Source: Paragordius varius (Eukaryota > Nematomorpha). Taken from it: a stretch of 64,000 bases of DNA. The position numbers and the translations under genes were made by a program. Shown here in pieces: positions 11,245-24,907 of this stretch. The stretch lies in contig OZ176050.1 in NCBI GenBank assembly GCA_964247055.1, forward strand, positions 11,780,001-11,844,000. The letters run 5' to 3'. Positions within the stretch are counted from its first letter, which is position 1. Each line of letters starts with the position of its first letter. The notes under the pieces were generated by a model that saw nothing but the letters and a program-made list of their open reading frames with translations, had not been told where the DNA came from and did no database searches.

Positions 11245-14200
11245 TTAATGTTTTGAGTGTTTTTGAGTTCTCATATCACAAACTCGATGCCAAACTTCAA
11301 TCACTTGTTTTCGGAAGGGAAAATAATGATCTCGTTGAACCGTTCTAAGACCTGGGTATTTGGCAAATATATCACTTTTTAGCATAGTTGAAGGAGTCTT
11401 AGGTTCCAGGATGTAGATAACGCAAGCTAATGCAACCATACCTATGGCAATGACGGTAATTATTTTTCCCATCACTGATATATTGTTGGGATTATTGTGA
11501 TTATTAGAGATAATTCCAGATTTTGAGTTAATGTCTTTTGTATAGATAATGTTTTGAGTTGGTCCTATATTATCAGTATGGTTAGCTAGATCAGACTTAT
11601 TATTTGGATCGTAAGCGTCAGTTCCATTAGGTTTTGTTACGGTATTATGTATCCCAAACATTTTTGACATATAATGATTAATACTTTTATTAAACGATGA
11701 AAATATGGGGTTTTCATTACCCCATGGTGCTGTTAAAAATGAACCCTTACTAAGGCTATTTGCAGAGCGTTGATCCAACTTTGTTCCATTTTCACTCAAT
11801 TTCCAGCTATTATTATTATTGTACTGCTCAGGTGTCGAACTAGAAGAAACGCAAGGAATGTATGCCAAATTGAGTTTAGTGTTAGGTCCAGGTAAGTGGT
11901 CTCGTTTTTGACTTTGAAGTCGAAGTATTTCAGCATTTGCTTGTTTAAGTAATTCATCATCATCGAAGGGGACGGTTTCAACACTGGAAATATTATTAAG
12001 AGTTCTGTGTTCAGCGTTTGAAAGACAAGCTTTATCCGAATTAGGGAGTATGTGCATAGCAGTACCATTTTGAGTTGTTTTAATTTCATAACCATCTTTG
12101 TTTTGTGGGAGCAGTTTTGTTAGATTCTGTGTGACATAATTGGGTGGTGAAATTGGACGATCAGGACGACGGATTACATTTACTTTGAGGGGAGAAATAC
12201 TGTCAACATTATTGATTCTATATTACATTACATTCGCAATATAATATTATATGAAGAATTATTAAAAAATATAATTTAATTAATTTTAAAATAGATACCC
12301 CTTCTTTTCTGGTGTATTGGATGGAATTGATGGATAATAACTGCTAATTTGATTGGTAAATCCTCGGTTAAGGGAATCGTTAGTGCTTTTTATTGTATTA
12401 CACGTGGAATTTTGGCTTTCTAAGTAAGTTTGATAAATTTTGGGTGATGTAGTATTGTTAACACTGTCATTGTTTCCACCATAGGATCCAGGTGAATGAT
12501 TCAAAATACTGTAAACATTTCAAAAATAAATTAAATAAGATATAATACATTAATTAAAAACATGCATTAATAAATGGTTTCGCAATTAAACAAGTTTATT
12601 TGATCGAAAAATGCGACATGTCACAATCATAACTTATATCTTGTACAAAAAATATATAAGTGGTAAATTTAGTTTTCGTGACAAAGCAAAAAACACAATA
12701 GTAGAATTCAATAACCGATATCAATAGTTCGTAGAAAAAGAATTCGATATAACTTACATTAGTTTAAAAAAACATTTTTTTCAAATATAAATACAGATAA
12801 ATACCTATTGTCAAGTGTGGGTGGAGGCGGACGGCGAGGAGGCGTCAATGAATTCTTATTAGAACTAGTCTTTGTAGGAGAGGAATAGCTATAATTGGTA
12901 GTTTTTTCTGGGGTCATTTGATTTTCTACCAATTATAAAAAAGTTTTATACAAATATAGATTTAAATCTAAAGGGAAGGAAATGTTTGAAAAAAAACTTT
13001 TAAATCAAGAAAACAAACGTACCTATAAAAGAGGCCTTAGAAGGGCTCCCATTATACAATAAGCCCTGATTTGAGGTATCAGCGTCAACATTATGGTTAT
13101 AATGTTTAAAAGTTTCCAAAGATCTTTTTCGTTTGGAGGGTGTGACAACATCTTGCGAATTGCTATGGTCATGGCTCAATCCATTTTCTATGAAATAGTA
13201 AAAATGTGAAAATACGCATTTTAGAAAAATAATTTAAATCAAAGTTAATTATATATATGTGTGAAATTTAACTTTATATTTTTAACAACTCTATTTTATT
13301 TTAGAAAAGGTGTCGAAAACCCACGAAAGTTAGTAATTAACAAAATTATAATTGTCAATAGCAATACGTTGTATTTGTGGTTGATGGGGTTGAGAATCTG
13401 TAATGCTATTTTCAAATGTTATCGGTTTGGCTTGTTGTGAAAAATAACTGCCACCTGTGCGTCTCACAAAATTATTTGTAATGTTTTTGGTGAATGAAGG
13501 TTTTCTAACAACAAAAATATATAAATAATATCTAACGAAAATGCTTCCAAAATGAAATTATAGTAAAGCAGGGGTGTGCACTCCAATTTTTTGCGAAAGA
13601 TTTCAAAAATGCCAAATAAAATTAAAAAAATGTTATTTATAAAACCTAAGTAAAATTGATATTTTTTAACAACTTTGAATGTATCTGACAATGAAAAGGC
13701 AATAATTGTTAAATAAATGGTAGTTTTGTTGTGTTCCTAAATTGTTTTACAGTCTTAATGTTCAAATCAAATAAAATTATGATGGTCATATTTTTCGAAT
13801 TCGGCTGACAAAGTGGACATCCCTTTAATAAAGTATAATTAAGCGATTATATTTACCTAATGACAGTTGGCGCTTTTCTTGTCAGTGTTGATTTTTCGGA
13901 CACAGGACTTGTTACCTCTTTTTCTACGCGTCCACTTTACATAGAAAAAAAAATAGTATAAAAAATGTATTATATTTAACTAAATATAATCAGTATATAT
14001 CACAATTGAAAACGTAATGGATTATTAAAATTATTTTCATACATATATTTTCAATAATTTTTGATAGTAACATCTATCAATTTCACATACTAATGATTTA
14101 ATAATAATTAACAAAAACAAGATGACAAAATAAAAATAAACGGTCACTATCATTCAATACATGTGCACATTCTAAGAAATTATAAACTTTTAACAAACCT

Positions 14201-17200
14201 GTAGCGATATTTGGATCCACGGGTAAAAAAACCGCCACCAGAACGATGAGATTTAACTTCTCGCGAACTATGTAATCTATTGTTGCACAGATTATTTGAA
14301 AAATAGTAAAATGCCTTTATATTGCTTATAAAATCACTACATACATACCATTCACACCTCAAATTTACCCAACTTCAAATCCACCCCCTCTTTCAATTTA
14401 TATTTACCCCTGAATTCATATTCCCCCTAAAAATAAATAAAGTGTTTCAATGCTAATAATATACTCATCATAATGTGAAACATTTCTATATGGTATAGTT
14501 AATTTTGTTTAGTTTCAATTTCAAACGAAATTTCATTTTTATTACTAAATATAAAAAAGGAAAATTTAAATAATCGAAAACACATAATTTGTTTTAGGGT
14601 GAATTTAATTGTTTAAGGGAGAATTTGAGGAGTAAATGGTAAAATTTAATAAATTAAAATATGAGCTAACTGAAAAAAGTCCCTTTGCTCGATCGAACAT
14701 TTCCAAGCATGTTTACAGGAGGCTTGGGTTGGACATTTAAATCCGACCACGTGTGATTTCTAAAATAGTTTTGGGCGTAAAAATATGTATTAATATAAAA
14801 TTTAAAAATCAAATATTCCTTTAATTATCGAAAAATATTAAAAAAATATTTGTTAAGAAACTCATTATTAATCTTATGAGATGCATTTAAATCAGGACTT
14901 GGAACCGGTTCCTGAGATTTTGGAACCGGAACCGGGGTGGTTCCTGAACAAATGGAACCGGAACCGCTTTGGTTCCATAAAAATTTAGCAGTTAACCGGT
15001 TCTTTACATTTAGAACCGGTTCCATTTTCGGTTCTGACTTTTGATTAAATGATTTTACAAATAATACAACCAAAATATTAACAATTATGAATCACACAAT
15101 AAATTGCCAAATAAAAAAATAAGTGTTAAATTAAGTGTGGCATCTAAAAAATCTTTAGTTAAAAAAATTATTCCACCAAGCAATTCGCTAATCAAACTGC
15201 TTCTCATCTGAAAATATGAAATTATAGGATGGAAAAAGCTTTTCAACGGAGACCTATAACTACGAACATATGTATTATAAATAAACTTGAGTTATGACTG
15301 TTAGTTTTTTAAAACAGCCGAATCGCCCAAAACTTAGAGAGTATCGCTAATATAATATTAGGGGCTTAGTTTTAGGTTTATAGTATGTAATATATACTGG
15401 TAAAATCAAATTATAATAAAATAACATTTTTATAATAAAATTCATATGGAAACCAATAATTAAGGGGGTAGAACCGGAACCGGGTTGGTTCCTGAACGGT
15501 TAAAACCATCCTGGGGAAATGAAACCGGAACCGCATTGGTTCTATCCCAATAGAACCGGTTCTTGTTAAAATCCCAGGAACCGGGTTCTGGTTCCATGCG
15601 GTTCCGGTTCCAAGCCCTGATTTAAATATGAAAATATTTTTTCTTGATAAAAATAGACAATTTTAAATTAATTAATAAACCTTATCAAGTATGAGATGGA
15701 TGACAAATGTTTTACCGTCAAATTCCAACTTTTTGATATCAGACCTAAATTAAATCATTAATTTATAATAATAGCAGATATTTAAATTTTCACAAAAAAA
15801 TTAAAAATATTGACTATAACAATAATATTTTGTAATTTTCCGACTAACCATTTAAAATGGTGAAGTTTGGTTCCACTTTGAAATGTCATAATGCCAGAAT
15901 AATTAATTCCCAAATACATATGATTCCCCTTTTGATCCTAAATATATTAAAATATAAAAAATTAATATATTAAAAAAATACGTTAAAAAATAAATACTAA
16001 AAAGTTTAAAAAAGCATTACTTTAACAGGAAATGGATCAATCCCGTATGTTTCAAGTTTGGAGGCTAACCTTAAAAAATTTTCTTCAGCCACTGAAGGAA
16101 CTTGACCCCTAAAATAATAAGGAAAAATAAATATTTAAACAAAAGTAATGTGCAAAATTGGCTATTATCTTTTGCATTTTGTCAAAGGTAAATATATAAT
16201 TTAAAAATATTATTACATGTCCTCACTGATGCTATATGTCTATAATTTGCTATTTCTATATTGAACGAAAACCTTAAAAAACAATAATTTTGATTATTAA
16301 TAAGAAAAATCCACCACCGCATTATTATTTTAACAGAGACTTTATGGTAGCGATTAACAACGTTAACGAAACCTTATTAAATTATATGAGTTTACTGTAA
16401 AGTTTTGTGATATTCAGCAATTTTTTCCTCCAATTTTGGTGTTTGTTTCAATAAAAGCTTGTATTGAGAAACATAACCACTTGGCATTTCGTCAGCATCG
16501 TAATCCCCGATTTCGGCTGTAAATTATTATTAGAAATTCTTTAAAAATTTGATGAAAAAAAAATCAAAATGTTACCAAAGTTTAAAAAACTACAATAATA
16601 CTATAATAAGTAATAGCTGGAAAAATCTATTTTTCAATAATCGCAGCTCATAAATTATTTATATATATAATATATGAAATTATTATTCATGTGTCCTTTC
16701 TCCTTATAATGTGAGTGTCGAGTTTTTAATGTATAACCACACTTATGATAAATGATATATATCGATTATTTGAAAAAAAAGAATGTTTACAACTACAAAA
16801 ACATAAATTTATGGAGAAAAATTCATTTTGAATTCTATCTATAAGATTTTTCTTAAGTACATTGGGCACCGTAAAAAGTCGTATTTTTAAACATCATCCA
16901 ATTGTGAAAGCGTAAAAATTCATGCATATTTCCAGACAATATATCTAGTTTTTAATTATTTGGCTTTAAAAAGAATCAAAAACAATAAAATTGTGATATT
17001 TTTCATTATTCCCATTTATTTTGCAGTATAACGAATTTTCGTTTAAAAAATAGCTGCATTTAAAATTATAATAAATTTGTTGATGTATGCATCCAAATTT
17101 ACGAATTTTGATTAATCTATAATATTAATATGATTATTGAATAAAATTGAATATAAAATTTCGACAATATAGTAATTTGCTTAAATACTATTCCTATAAT

Positions 17201-20200
17201 TATCGGAATTACATTAAAGGGCACTGTATTTATAAAAGCATACCTTGGAGTATGTATGCAGCTAATAATGAACTATCAACTGTAACTAAACCATTGAGCT
17301 TAGAATCTTCAGAAGGTTGATGTACATTAGTTTGAGTGGATAAACGCCCATGCAATAAATCACGACGGAGTTGGGAAAATAATAAATATCTGTATAGACC
17401 AAAAAAAGACATATTATTTATTTTATACAAAATATTTTTTTAACAAAATCAATTTGATTATGTTTTTAATAATATGGAATCAAATAATTTTAAAAAAATG
17501 TAAATTTTGTGAAATACAGTCTAAAGTGTATAATTTTTTTGAATGAAATCTGTATAAAAATAAGAAAATAGAGTCATTTTAGATAATTAGGCATCAGAAT
17601 GGCTTTATTTGTATAAATAAGAAGTTATTTCGGATCTAAAAAATGCAAAATAGAATTACTTTGTTATTTCTTCCTGTAATTTATCAGGTTGGGGCGGATA
17701 AAATCGAACACGAAAACAAAGTACGAAAGGCGAAACATCTATGATTATATTTAAACCGTATTTTACTACAAATGCTAATAAATAAATATTTGTAAATATA
17801 GAGAAACTAACGAAAATAATGAAAATTAATCCAGAAATAATATTAAATTTGGTGAAAACAAAAAAGTTTATTACTTCGCAATTGTCGGGCCAGCGGTTTA
17901 GCCGGATCAACCCAATTCTACAATATAGTTTGAAATGATATATACCATTAACAATTCAAATTCACCTTTAAACAATACAAATACACCCTCGAACAATTTA
18001 AATTCACCCTAAAATAAATTGTGTTTTCGGGCTAATATAATTCATCATTAATAAGAGAAATATATCTTTATGGCATAGTTTTCTATTTTAATATTATTTT
18101 AATTTTAAACAAAATTTTAATTTTTAAAAATATAAAAAATATAAGTAATTTTTTATCTTAATTTTTTTATTTATTTTAGGGTAAATATGAATTGTTAAAG
18201 GGTGAATTTGAATGTTAAAGGGTAATATTGAATTCTAAATGGTATATATGGTGTTTATAGCTCAAAAAAATGTTTTGTTAAAGAAGATATAAGATAGATT
18301 TACTCGCTGTTTATTGCTTTCCATGTATCTCAGCCCAAAATAATCCCTTTCTAGGAGATCTAAACGCTGGCCAACGTAATCTAAAACGGCTTGACCCAAT
18401 GTTTTATCCTAAATATTCATATAAAAAATAATTTATTTACCCTCGATATCTGTTTAAAAATGTAAAAATATATATGCTACTACTTCAACGAAACTCTTTA
18501 AATAAGGCAATACAAACTCAGCATAGCAACTGAACTCAAATATGTATTAAATAGTCGTTTAATAAATTGGTCATAAAAAAACAATAGGTGATATTAAATC
18601 AGTTAGATTTGATCTAAAAAATTATAGTTATATTGAGACTCCGCTATTCATTTATGATTTAAATAATTTAATTTATATACAGTCGTGTGTATTTGTGAAT
18701 AATCACAAACATAAGTAGATATAAATCTTAAACGCAGCATATTTTACCGATGCAAAAAATCGATATAACCATATTTATTCAAAAAGATATATGGTATCAT
18801 ATAAAGTGTTACGATACATTTTTACAAAATGCATTTTCATGTCACAAAATGCCATAAAAAGGCGGACAAAGGGGTATATTTATATAATTAATTTATCTTT
18901 ATTTTTTATTATATAATTATGATCTTATATATATAATTTATAAACGAATGAAATAAAAAATAAATTTTATGAAACTAGATAAATTAGGCTGTCATCGGCA
19001 GTGTATATCTTTCAAAAAAAAGCTCCACCTTTAAAACAATAATTAATTAATTGATTGATAAAATTTTATCGTTTTCATAAATCAATTAATTAATTATTGG
19101 TTTGGGCGGTGTGCGTAACTAATATGGCTTAAATAATCAGACGATCACTCTATAAATTAATTATAAATAATTGAAGATTACGTATTAAGGTATTAGAGTA
19201 TATTTAATATAAAAAAATTGTTTTTTTTGAAGGCGCTATATGAGCAATTTCGTTTAGATTAATACTATAGTCAAAATTAATATTAGAATCCTCGACCTAT
19301 TGATATGGTATTTTAGCACCCAAAAATAAATTGGTTTTCCCTTAGTGTGTTTGTCTATTTTTACAGTAAAGGTGATGTACTCTTTCTAAAGGCATGTACC
19401 GTCATTATGTTTTATATTAGGATTATTAAAAAAATAATTATGTATACGCAGTCTAAAATGCCTATACACGCCACTTTATAATGTCAATGAACTCCGTAAT
19501 ATGAAGTAGACTGTGACAATCCCTTGATAATAATTATTTTACATTACAATGTATTAAAAATAATAAAGGACATTTTGATGTTCATTGGTGAAACTAATAA
19601 ATATTTTACAAGGTATGCGTGTGGTGGGGCCTTACCTATGATGTAAAAAGAATGGATTCAATACAGTCACGAAATCTATTACCGGCTATTTCGGTATTTA
19701 ATCGATTAAAAAAGATTTTAATTTATTTGTCTGTTGCCATGTACATTTTAAAAATTATGGAAAAAAGCATGAATAAACATACATGTTAATTCAGTTGTTA
19801 GCCAATTAACAATTCGATTCAAATTGGGGTATCAAAATACCCCAGACTAAATTTGAGTTAGGAATTTTAAAAAACTAATGAAGGACACGGTCCGAATTTA
19901 AATTTATACTTCTATCCTAATAAAAATTATATAAATATGCCGAAATATCTAAATAATTTCGTTTTGAATAAAAAAGTTCCATGTCAAACAACTTCCACGC
20001 CATTTTTATTTTACAATCTTCTTCAAATTTTAAGGGTAAAATTAAGGCTAATTTTTTATTTAAATTACATCTAACATTGATAGAATAGAAAAAGCGGTTT
20101 ATTTTGTATTATTCTTCAATTTTATCATTGCACACATGTCACGTTGACTAAATTTTTACCTTTCAGTTTTAGCTTAAAATAAGTTATATCAAGTATTTTT

Positions 20201-22754
20201 GAATAAAATTTTTTATATATTTCGGTTTATTAATCCTATATAAGTGCAAAAATTTTGCCATGGTTACGATTCCTTCCATATTGCCTGGGATATTTAACTA
20301 CCCCAATTTGAATCGAAGGACTAAAATGAATGTGTTTATCCAAGTGTTAAAAACCGAATTGGCCAATAATTCTGGTATTTTCAATTTTGTTGATCATTAA
20401 ATTGAAAAAAATGTGTATTTTATATTGTAATCAAGCACACATTTTTAAAATATTAAAAATCATTTAATCCTTTCTATGAAGTTAGAAACCAAAAAATGAT
20501 AAATATTTTGTATAAAAAATAAAAAATGCTTTGTAGAAATCTGCGTAAACTATGTTCAAAAATAAGATAAAATTTTAAGTTAATGCGATCATCCATTAAA
20601 AGTGTAAATAAATGGGCTGGTATTTAGCTAGCAAAATAAAAATTATTTTGTGCGGGGAAGAACAAAAAAATCTTAAAAAGATCTATTTGAAATCTTAACT
20701 ACAATGTTTACTGATTTGTTTATATTGTTTTTGAAAAATTAAGTTTTAAATGTAAATTTTAGGTTATTTTGCCATAAATATAAATCCGTAGGAACAGAAA
20801 TCAATACCATTCGACCAAAAAAAAACAATAAACCCAAATGGGAATTTAATTATATTTTGCAATTTCGACCGGACTATTAGGGAAGAAAGGTTTAATAAAA
20901 AGTGTATATGTGGAATTGAAAGTAAAAATAAAAAATTGATTTTACAAGGTCCGAGAAAAACGCTGATTTCTACAAAAAGCACTGGAAATTATGAGTCAGT
21001 TCAGTTTGATAGAATATAAGTATTGGCTATAGACGTAATTATACGCGTTTAATTAGCTAATGTAACTAATACACTAGACCTTTATCATTTTTTTAAATTT
21101 ATATTAATATATGATAAATTATGTATGTTTTAATCGCATTATAATCTAAATATTTCCCATAAATGTACATTGGAAGGACTAAAAATCAATAAAATAACAT
21201 ATAAGTACCACCAGATGGGTAAATTGGGCAAACGGTGTAATATCTATAATTAATACAACCGTAATTTTATCTCATATCTATATTCAATTATAATAATAAT
21301 TGGTATATATTTTGGTAAAAAAATGTACTTTTCAAAAGTATCTAAATGTTGGTTAAAATAAACACTATAAAGATTATTTTTTGAACCACATTTAAGTGGT
21401 AGATTAGCGGATTTAAAATACGCTTTAAAGCAAAAACTTGGAAATCTCTAATGTAGGATCGTGACTGAAATATGGTATTTTTTATAACTTTATACAAAAA
21501 ATTCTATTATACGAGTTTAATGACAAAAGACATATATATCTCTCTATCTTATAAACAAGATAATAAAAAATTAATATATAAAACGAAAAAAAATTTAAAT
21601 GGTCAACCTTGACAATATATCAAAAAAACGTACAAATTCATGCGCAACAAAAGCAATAAAAGAGTTGAAAAAAACATTGATAAGGCTAGTAAATATACTA
21701 TCTAATAAACGAAATAATTTGAACGCGGATATAACGGATTTTTTTAAAAATAAATATGTATTTACAAAAAAATAACGATTTATTACAGAAATATTTCAAT
21801 TAAATACGTTGAAACACTATGATTAATTATTATTATTACGATTAAAATTAACCAAATTTTAATTTATATTCAAACTTAAACTTATTAACAATTTATCCCT
21901 ACCATATGGATTATAGATTAATAAATTTTAAGTAATTCTTTCCCAAGTTTGACTTTATATACTACCTTATTCTTTACAGTTTAATTAACTGTACTTTAAG
22001 AAATAAACTCAATATAAAAAATTTTTCAAATAAATCGAGTAAATAAATTAAACCCAAAAATATTTTTTAAGACCTATTGTGAAAAAACATTAGTCTAAAC
22101 TTGTTAAATTAAAGTTGGTTTGCAAAAAAGTCGACCGAATGTCTTTTATCAAAAACAGTGAAAAAATAAAAAAATCTCAAAAGAATATTTTTAAAAAAAT
22201 ATAATTATAAAAAAAGTCGGCGGCACGAAATTTTATAAAAAAATTTATTATATATAAGTTAAGTAAACTAATTAATTTTATATATGTATGCTACGTATTT
22301 GACATGAAAAAATTGAAAAATACTTTTTTTATCAAATATATATAATCACAAATTGAATTTCAATTGTTTAAAACTTAAAGTTATGAATAATAATACATAT
22401 AAGAAAAGGGAATAAAATACAATTTGTCATAAAAGGAATATATGATTACTCAACAATTTAATATGGTTAATATATATTTAAAAAGGTTAATGCAAGCTTT
22501 GAAAACTATATCATTTCAAACAAAAAAATGAGTAAATCAAAATTTGCTTTTTAAAATTAATATAGTAATTATAATTACGTAGATGTTTGAGTATAAAAAG
22601 TAAAATTGTTTTTAATGTTTAATAAGGATAATTAAAAAATTACCGTAAATTCGTATGATAAGGTTTCACTATCGTCTAATAACCGAATTGTGCATTTATA
22701 AACGGTCGATGTAGGAGATCCATCATTCTTGATAATTTTAGAAAATAATTTCAT
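11245..22754 (-). CDS. FRMD5: FRMD3/FRMD5-like FERM protein with C-terminal membrane segment, 17 exons, 898 aa
   Basis: Exons in transcript order: 22754-22644, 18408-18304, 17917-17875, 17738-17660, 17389-17244, 16516-16396, 16108-16021, 15937-15849, 15744-15681, 14759-14671, 14276-14199, 13934-13857, 13504-13368, 13187-13023, 12925-12805, 12508-12299, 12217-11245. They total 2697 nt in phase. F1 starts near residue 19 (YKCTIRLLDDSE) and includes ERDYFGLRY. F2 has CFRVRFYPP, then RRDLLHGRL and AEIGDYDADE. F3 runs from LETYGIDPFPVK to CKHAWKCSIEQ at about 310. The FERM-adjacent region reads FFTRGSKYRYSGRVEKEV (about 325-345). A Ser/Asn-rich tail follows, then one membrane helix at about 824-845 (IITVIAIGMVALACVIYIL) and a short tail with FAKYPGL and YFPFRK, as in FRMD3/5. 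The family sits under the plasma membrane. Intron 1 is 4.2 kb; introns 2, 9 and 10 are dominated by transposons. Confidence 0.9.
14346..14641. mobile_element. Palindromic TA-flanked MITE, copy 2 (FRMD intron 10)
   Basis: A diverged copy of the family at 2751. The left end is TACCATTCACACCTCAAATT and the right end reads GGGTGAATTTAATTGTTTAA through GTAAATGGTA. It has the shared interior (GGTATAGTTAATTTTGTT, compare GGCATAGTTTATTATTTTT in other copies). It makes up about 75% of intron 14277-14670 and starts 29 bp from exon 14671-14759. Confidence 0.75.
14893..15619. mobile_element. hAT MITE rich in GGAACC repeats, copy 1 (FRMD intron 9)
   Basis: The 727-bp element starts CAGGACTTGGAACCGG and ends CCGGTTCCAAGCCCTG. 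It is flanked by an exact 8-bp duplication ATTTAAAT at 14885-14892 and 15620-15627. The CAGGG-type ends and 8-bp duplication define a hAT-type element. Both ends hold arrays of GGAACCGG/CCGGTTCC, about 130-170 bp each. The AT-rich centre has no coding capacity. It takes up about 79% of intron 14760-15680. Confidence 0.9.
17943..18244. mobile_element. Palindromic TA-flanked MITE, copy 3 (FRMD intron 2)
   Basis: About 302 bp. The left end is TACCATTAACAATTCAAATTCACC, followed by two more ATTCAAATTCACC-like units. The right end repeats GGGTGAATTTGAA-like units and finishes TAAATGGTA. The interior holds TGGCATAGTTTTCTATTTT. It fills about 78% of intron 17918-18303. Its left end lies 26 bp from exon 17875-17917. 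Confidence 0.85.
19025..19110. repeat. Long hairpin in FRMD intron 1
   Basis: Arms of about 30 nt are inverted copies. The left arm reads CCACCTTTAAAACAATAATT then AATTAATTGATT. The right arm reads AATCAATTAATT then AATTATTGGTTTGGGCGGTG. The loop is about 25 nt. It may be the remains of a very small foldback element. I see no duplicated flank. Confidence 0.5.
19806..20350. mobile_element. piggyBac-type MITE, copy 2 (FRMD intron 1)
   Basis: 545 bp, bounded by TTAA at both ends (TTAACAATTCGATTC on the left, CCAAGTGTTAA on the right). The left end has the repeat CGATTCAAATTGGGGTA almost at the terminus. The right end has the same repeat inverted but separated from the terminus by about 27 bp. 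Next to each copy of the repeat is a small hairpin of GGGGTA and TACCCC. It matches the copies at 29109 and 49511 along its length. It has no coding capacity. Confidence 0.8.
20351..22643. other. Remainder of FRMD intron 1
   Basis: AT-rich intron sequence. A 56-codon plus-strand open frame starts at 21599 (MVNLDNISKKRTN) but has no recognisable relatives and is probably chance. No element boundaries were seen. Confidence 0.35.
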
Positions 22755-24907
22755 GCTTGAAGCGAAAATTTAAAATCGAACCAAACTGTGAAGCGTTATA
22801 AATTTGTAGAAATAAATATGTGCAGATACCGAATAAAAAACATGGAATTATATGAAATTGTGATACTATTAGATAATACATTTAAATATTTTTCTTAAAA
22901 TAATATTTTTTTTGTGTCGTAGTTGTTAGTAAATTAAACTATTCTAACACAGGTAATATCCAAATTAAGTGTATTTTTATTAACTAATTGGTAAATATAG
23001 AATAATTTGAATATCTGATATGGCTTATTTAAGATACTAGATAGCAGATCTTGCGCTGTGTAAACATTTTTTATGATAAACTTAAGCTATGATTTTTACA
23101 GAATTTACCAATCGTTTTTATCAAAAGCACCTATTTTGGGAAAATCATGAAGTTATGTGCTTTAAAAAATTATCTTATACACAGCATATGTGGTTCTTTT
23201 GGTTTTGACTCTTACAGGGATACTTTTGTGATCTATCAGAATATGGTAAAATCACACACATTTTGTCAAACAAAATATTTTCGGTGAAGGCTAACTGCTT
23301 CATTCCATTGACACTAAAATATATCACATCATATATTTAAAAAGTAAAAATGCTCCAAAAGTGTCAACTAGTCGGACCTCCAAAATGGGCAAGTTCTTTA
23401 GAAATAAAAGCAATGCTGAGTTGCGCGATAAAAACAAATATATAATTTAAACAAAAATCCATAAAAATGGTTGGTAGAAACGGTAAAACCCCCAATGTCT
23501 TATAAATACATTTTCTTAATTCAATGATGCTGATTATTTCCAATACATCAAATTTTAAATTAAAGGCTTTTAGCATTTTTTCCTAGTTTGCATTTTAAGG
23601 TAGTTTTATATCCCAGGGCTCAATTTTGTAAACCTACAGTCTTGAAAGTTATTTTAGTAAAATTTATTTATCAACCATTTTTCTCATTAAATAGATAAAA
23701 GCTTGTACACGGTTTTGCGAGTTCCAGAGTCTAAAATTGTGACACCTCCAAAACTTGATTTAAACAAACAACTAATATTAAATCATAATATATCAACTTT
23801 TTGCTGGAATGTTGGCCGAAAGCTTTTTAAAGTTAATTAACATTTTCTAACCATAAAATACAATATTTTGCCTGTTGCATTAGCGATTTAAAAAATTTAT
23901 AGAAAAAATGGCAACACAAAAGTTTGAGATATTTTAATAATTTTATATTTTTTAAATATTTATGTATTATGCACCTAAAAAGCTAAAAACAGCATAATTT
24001 TTAATTTGGCTCGATACCTTAAATACCTTTTAAGATAGTTAAATTTTATATCGCTATACATTTAAAACTACCCCAAAAGGTGATGCACTGGTTGAGTGAT
24101 TTTTTGTAAAGCAATTTACGAATATCAAATATTTTGAGGTGATGATGTTCAGCATCATGAGTTATATAGAAAAAGTATTTTATAATATTTAAAGCCTTTT
24201 TATACCGTTTACATCATACCTCAAAAAGTAAAAACTACACATCTAAAAAATTTTGGTAAAAATTTTTTAAAAATATTTTTTTATTGCTATAATCTTTAAT
24301 AATTATATTTATTGCTCAATCTGGGCATTTCTGCTTTTATTTAAAGTAGCCCATTAAAAAAGCAAAAATTTCGGTCCGAAGCCGACATCTAATAAATTTT
24401 ATAAAAATATTGTATTGGTTTTTATATATTTTTTATGATATATTTTATTGATATTTTTTGGTTTAAAGCATTTAGCTTTCACCAAAAATAAGTTAATATA
24501 ACAAAATGCGGTATTTTGCCATTTTCTTATGAGCATTACCACAAAAGTGTAAATAATTTTCTTTTCGTAGGGCCCAAATCTAACACCATGTATTTTATAT
24601 GCGCTTTGTTTTATTAAAAATTGAGCAGTTATGAAAGAATACGAAGTTATTATATTCAATAATTCAGGATATGAATTAGAGTGTCACAAAAATTAGTTTT
24701 ACACCTTTACGGTTTGTGTTATAAACCAATCTGAACATTAAGCCTAAATGACAATTGCAAACTTTTGACAGATGCCAAATCTAAAAGATACAATCTATAT
24801 AGCGAATGAATCATATTGGGGTTCTAAAATTCCAAACAAATAATTAATTCTGATTTTAAAAATGCATGTTTTTGTGGGTTATATTTTTAGGGTTTACGCG
24901 TCAATTA
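22755..24907. repeat. Gene-free DNA with an old dispersed repeat
   Basis: The stretch from about 23750 to 24660 is collinear with other places in the window. The GCCTGTTGCATTAGCGATTT segment (about 23870) and TGCACCTAAAAAGCTAAAAA segment (about 23970) recur near 48477 and 48782. The GCATTTAGCTTTCACC and TTTGCCATTTTCTTATGAGC segments (about 24467 and 24515) recur near 61860 and 50130. The stretch GGTGATGATGTTCAGCATCA (24137) recurs near 29015, 50433 and 61540. The copies are very diverged. No coding remnant or element end is visible. 22755-23750 holds the promoter side of the FRMD gene; I see no specific element there. Confidence 0.5.

Noticed and set aside
14825-15073. Open frame with Pro-Val repeats (TTPVPVPKSQEPVP)
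   Set aside because: It is a reading of the GGAACC array at the end of the hAT MITE.
21599-21772. 56-codon frame MVNLDNISKKRTN in FRMD intron 1
   Set aside because: Lys/Asn-rich, as expected by chance in AT-rich DNA. No relatives recognised.
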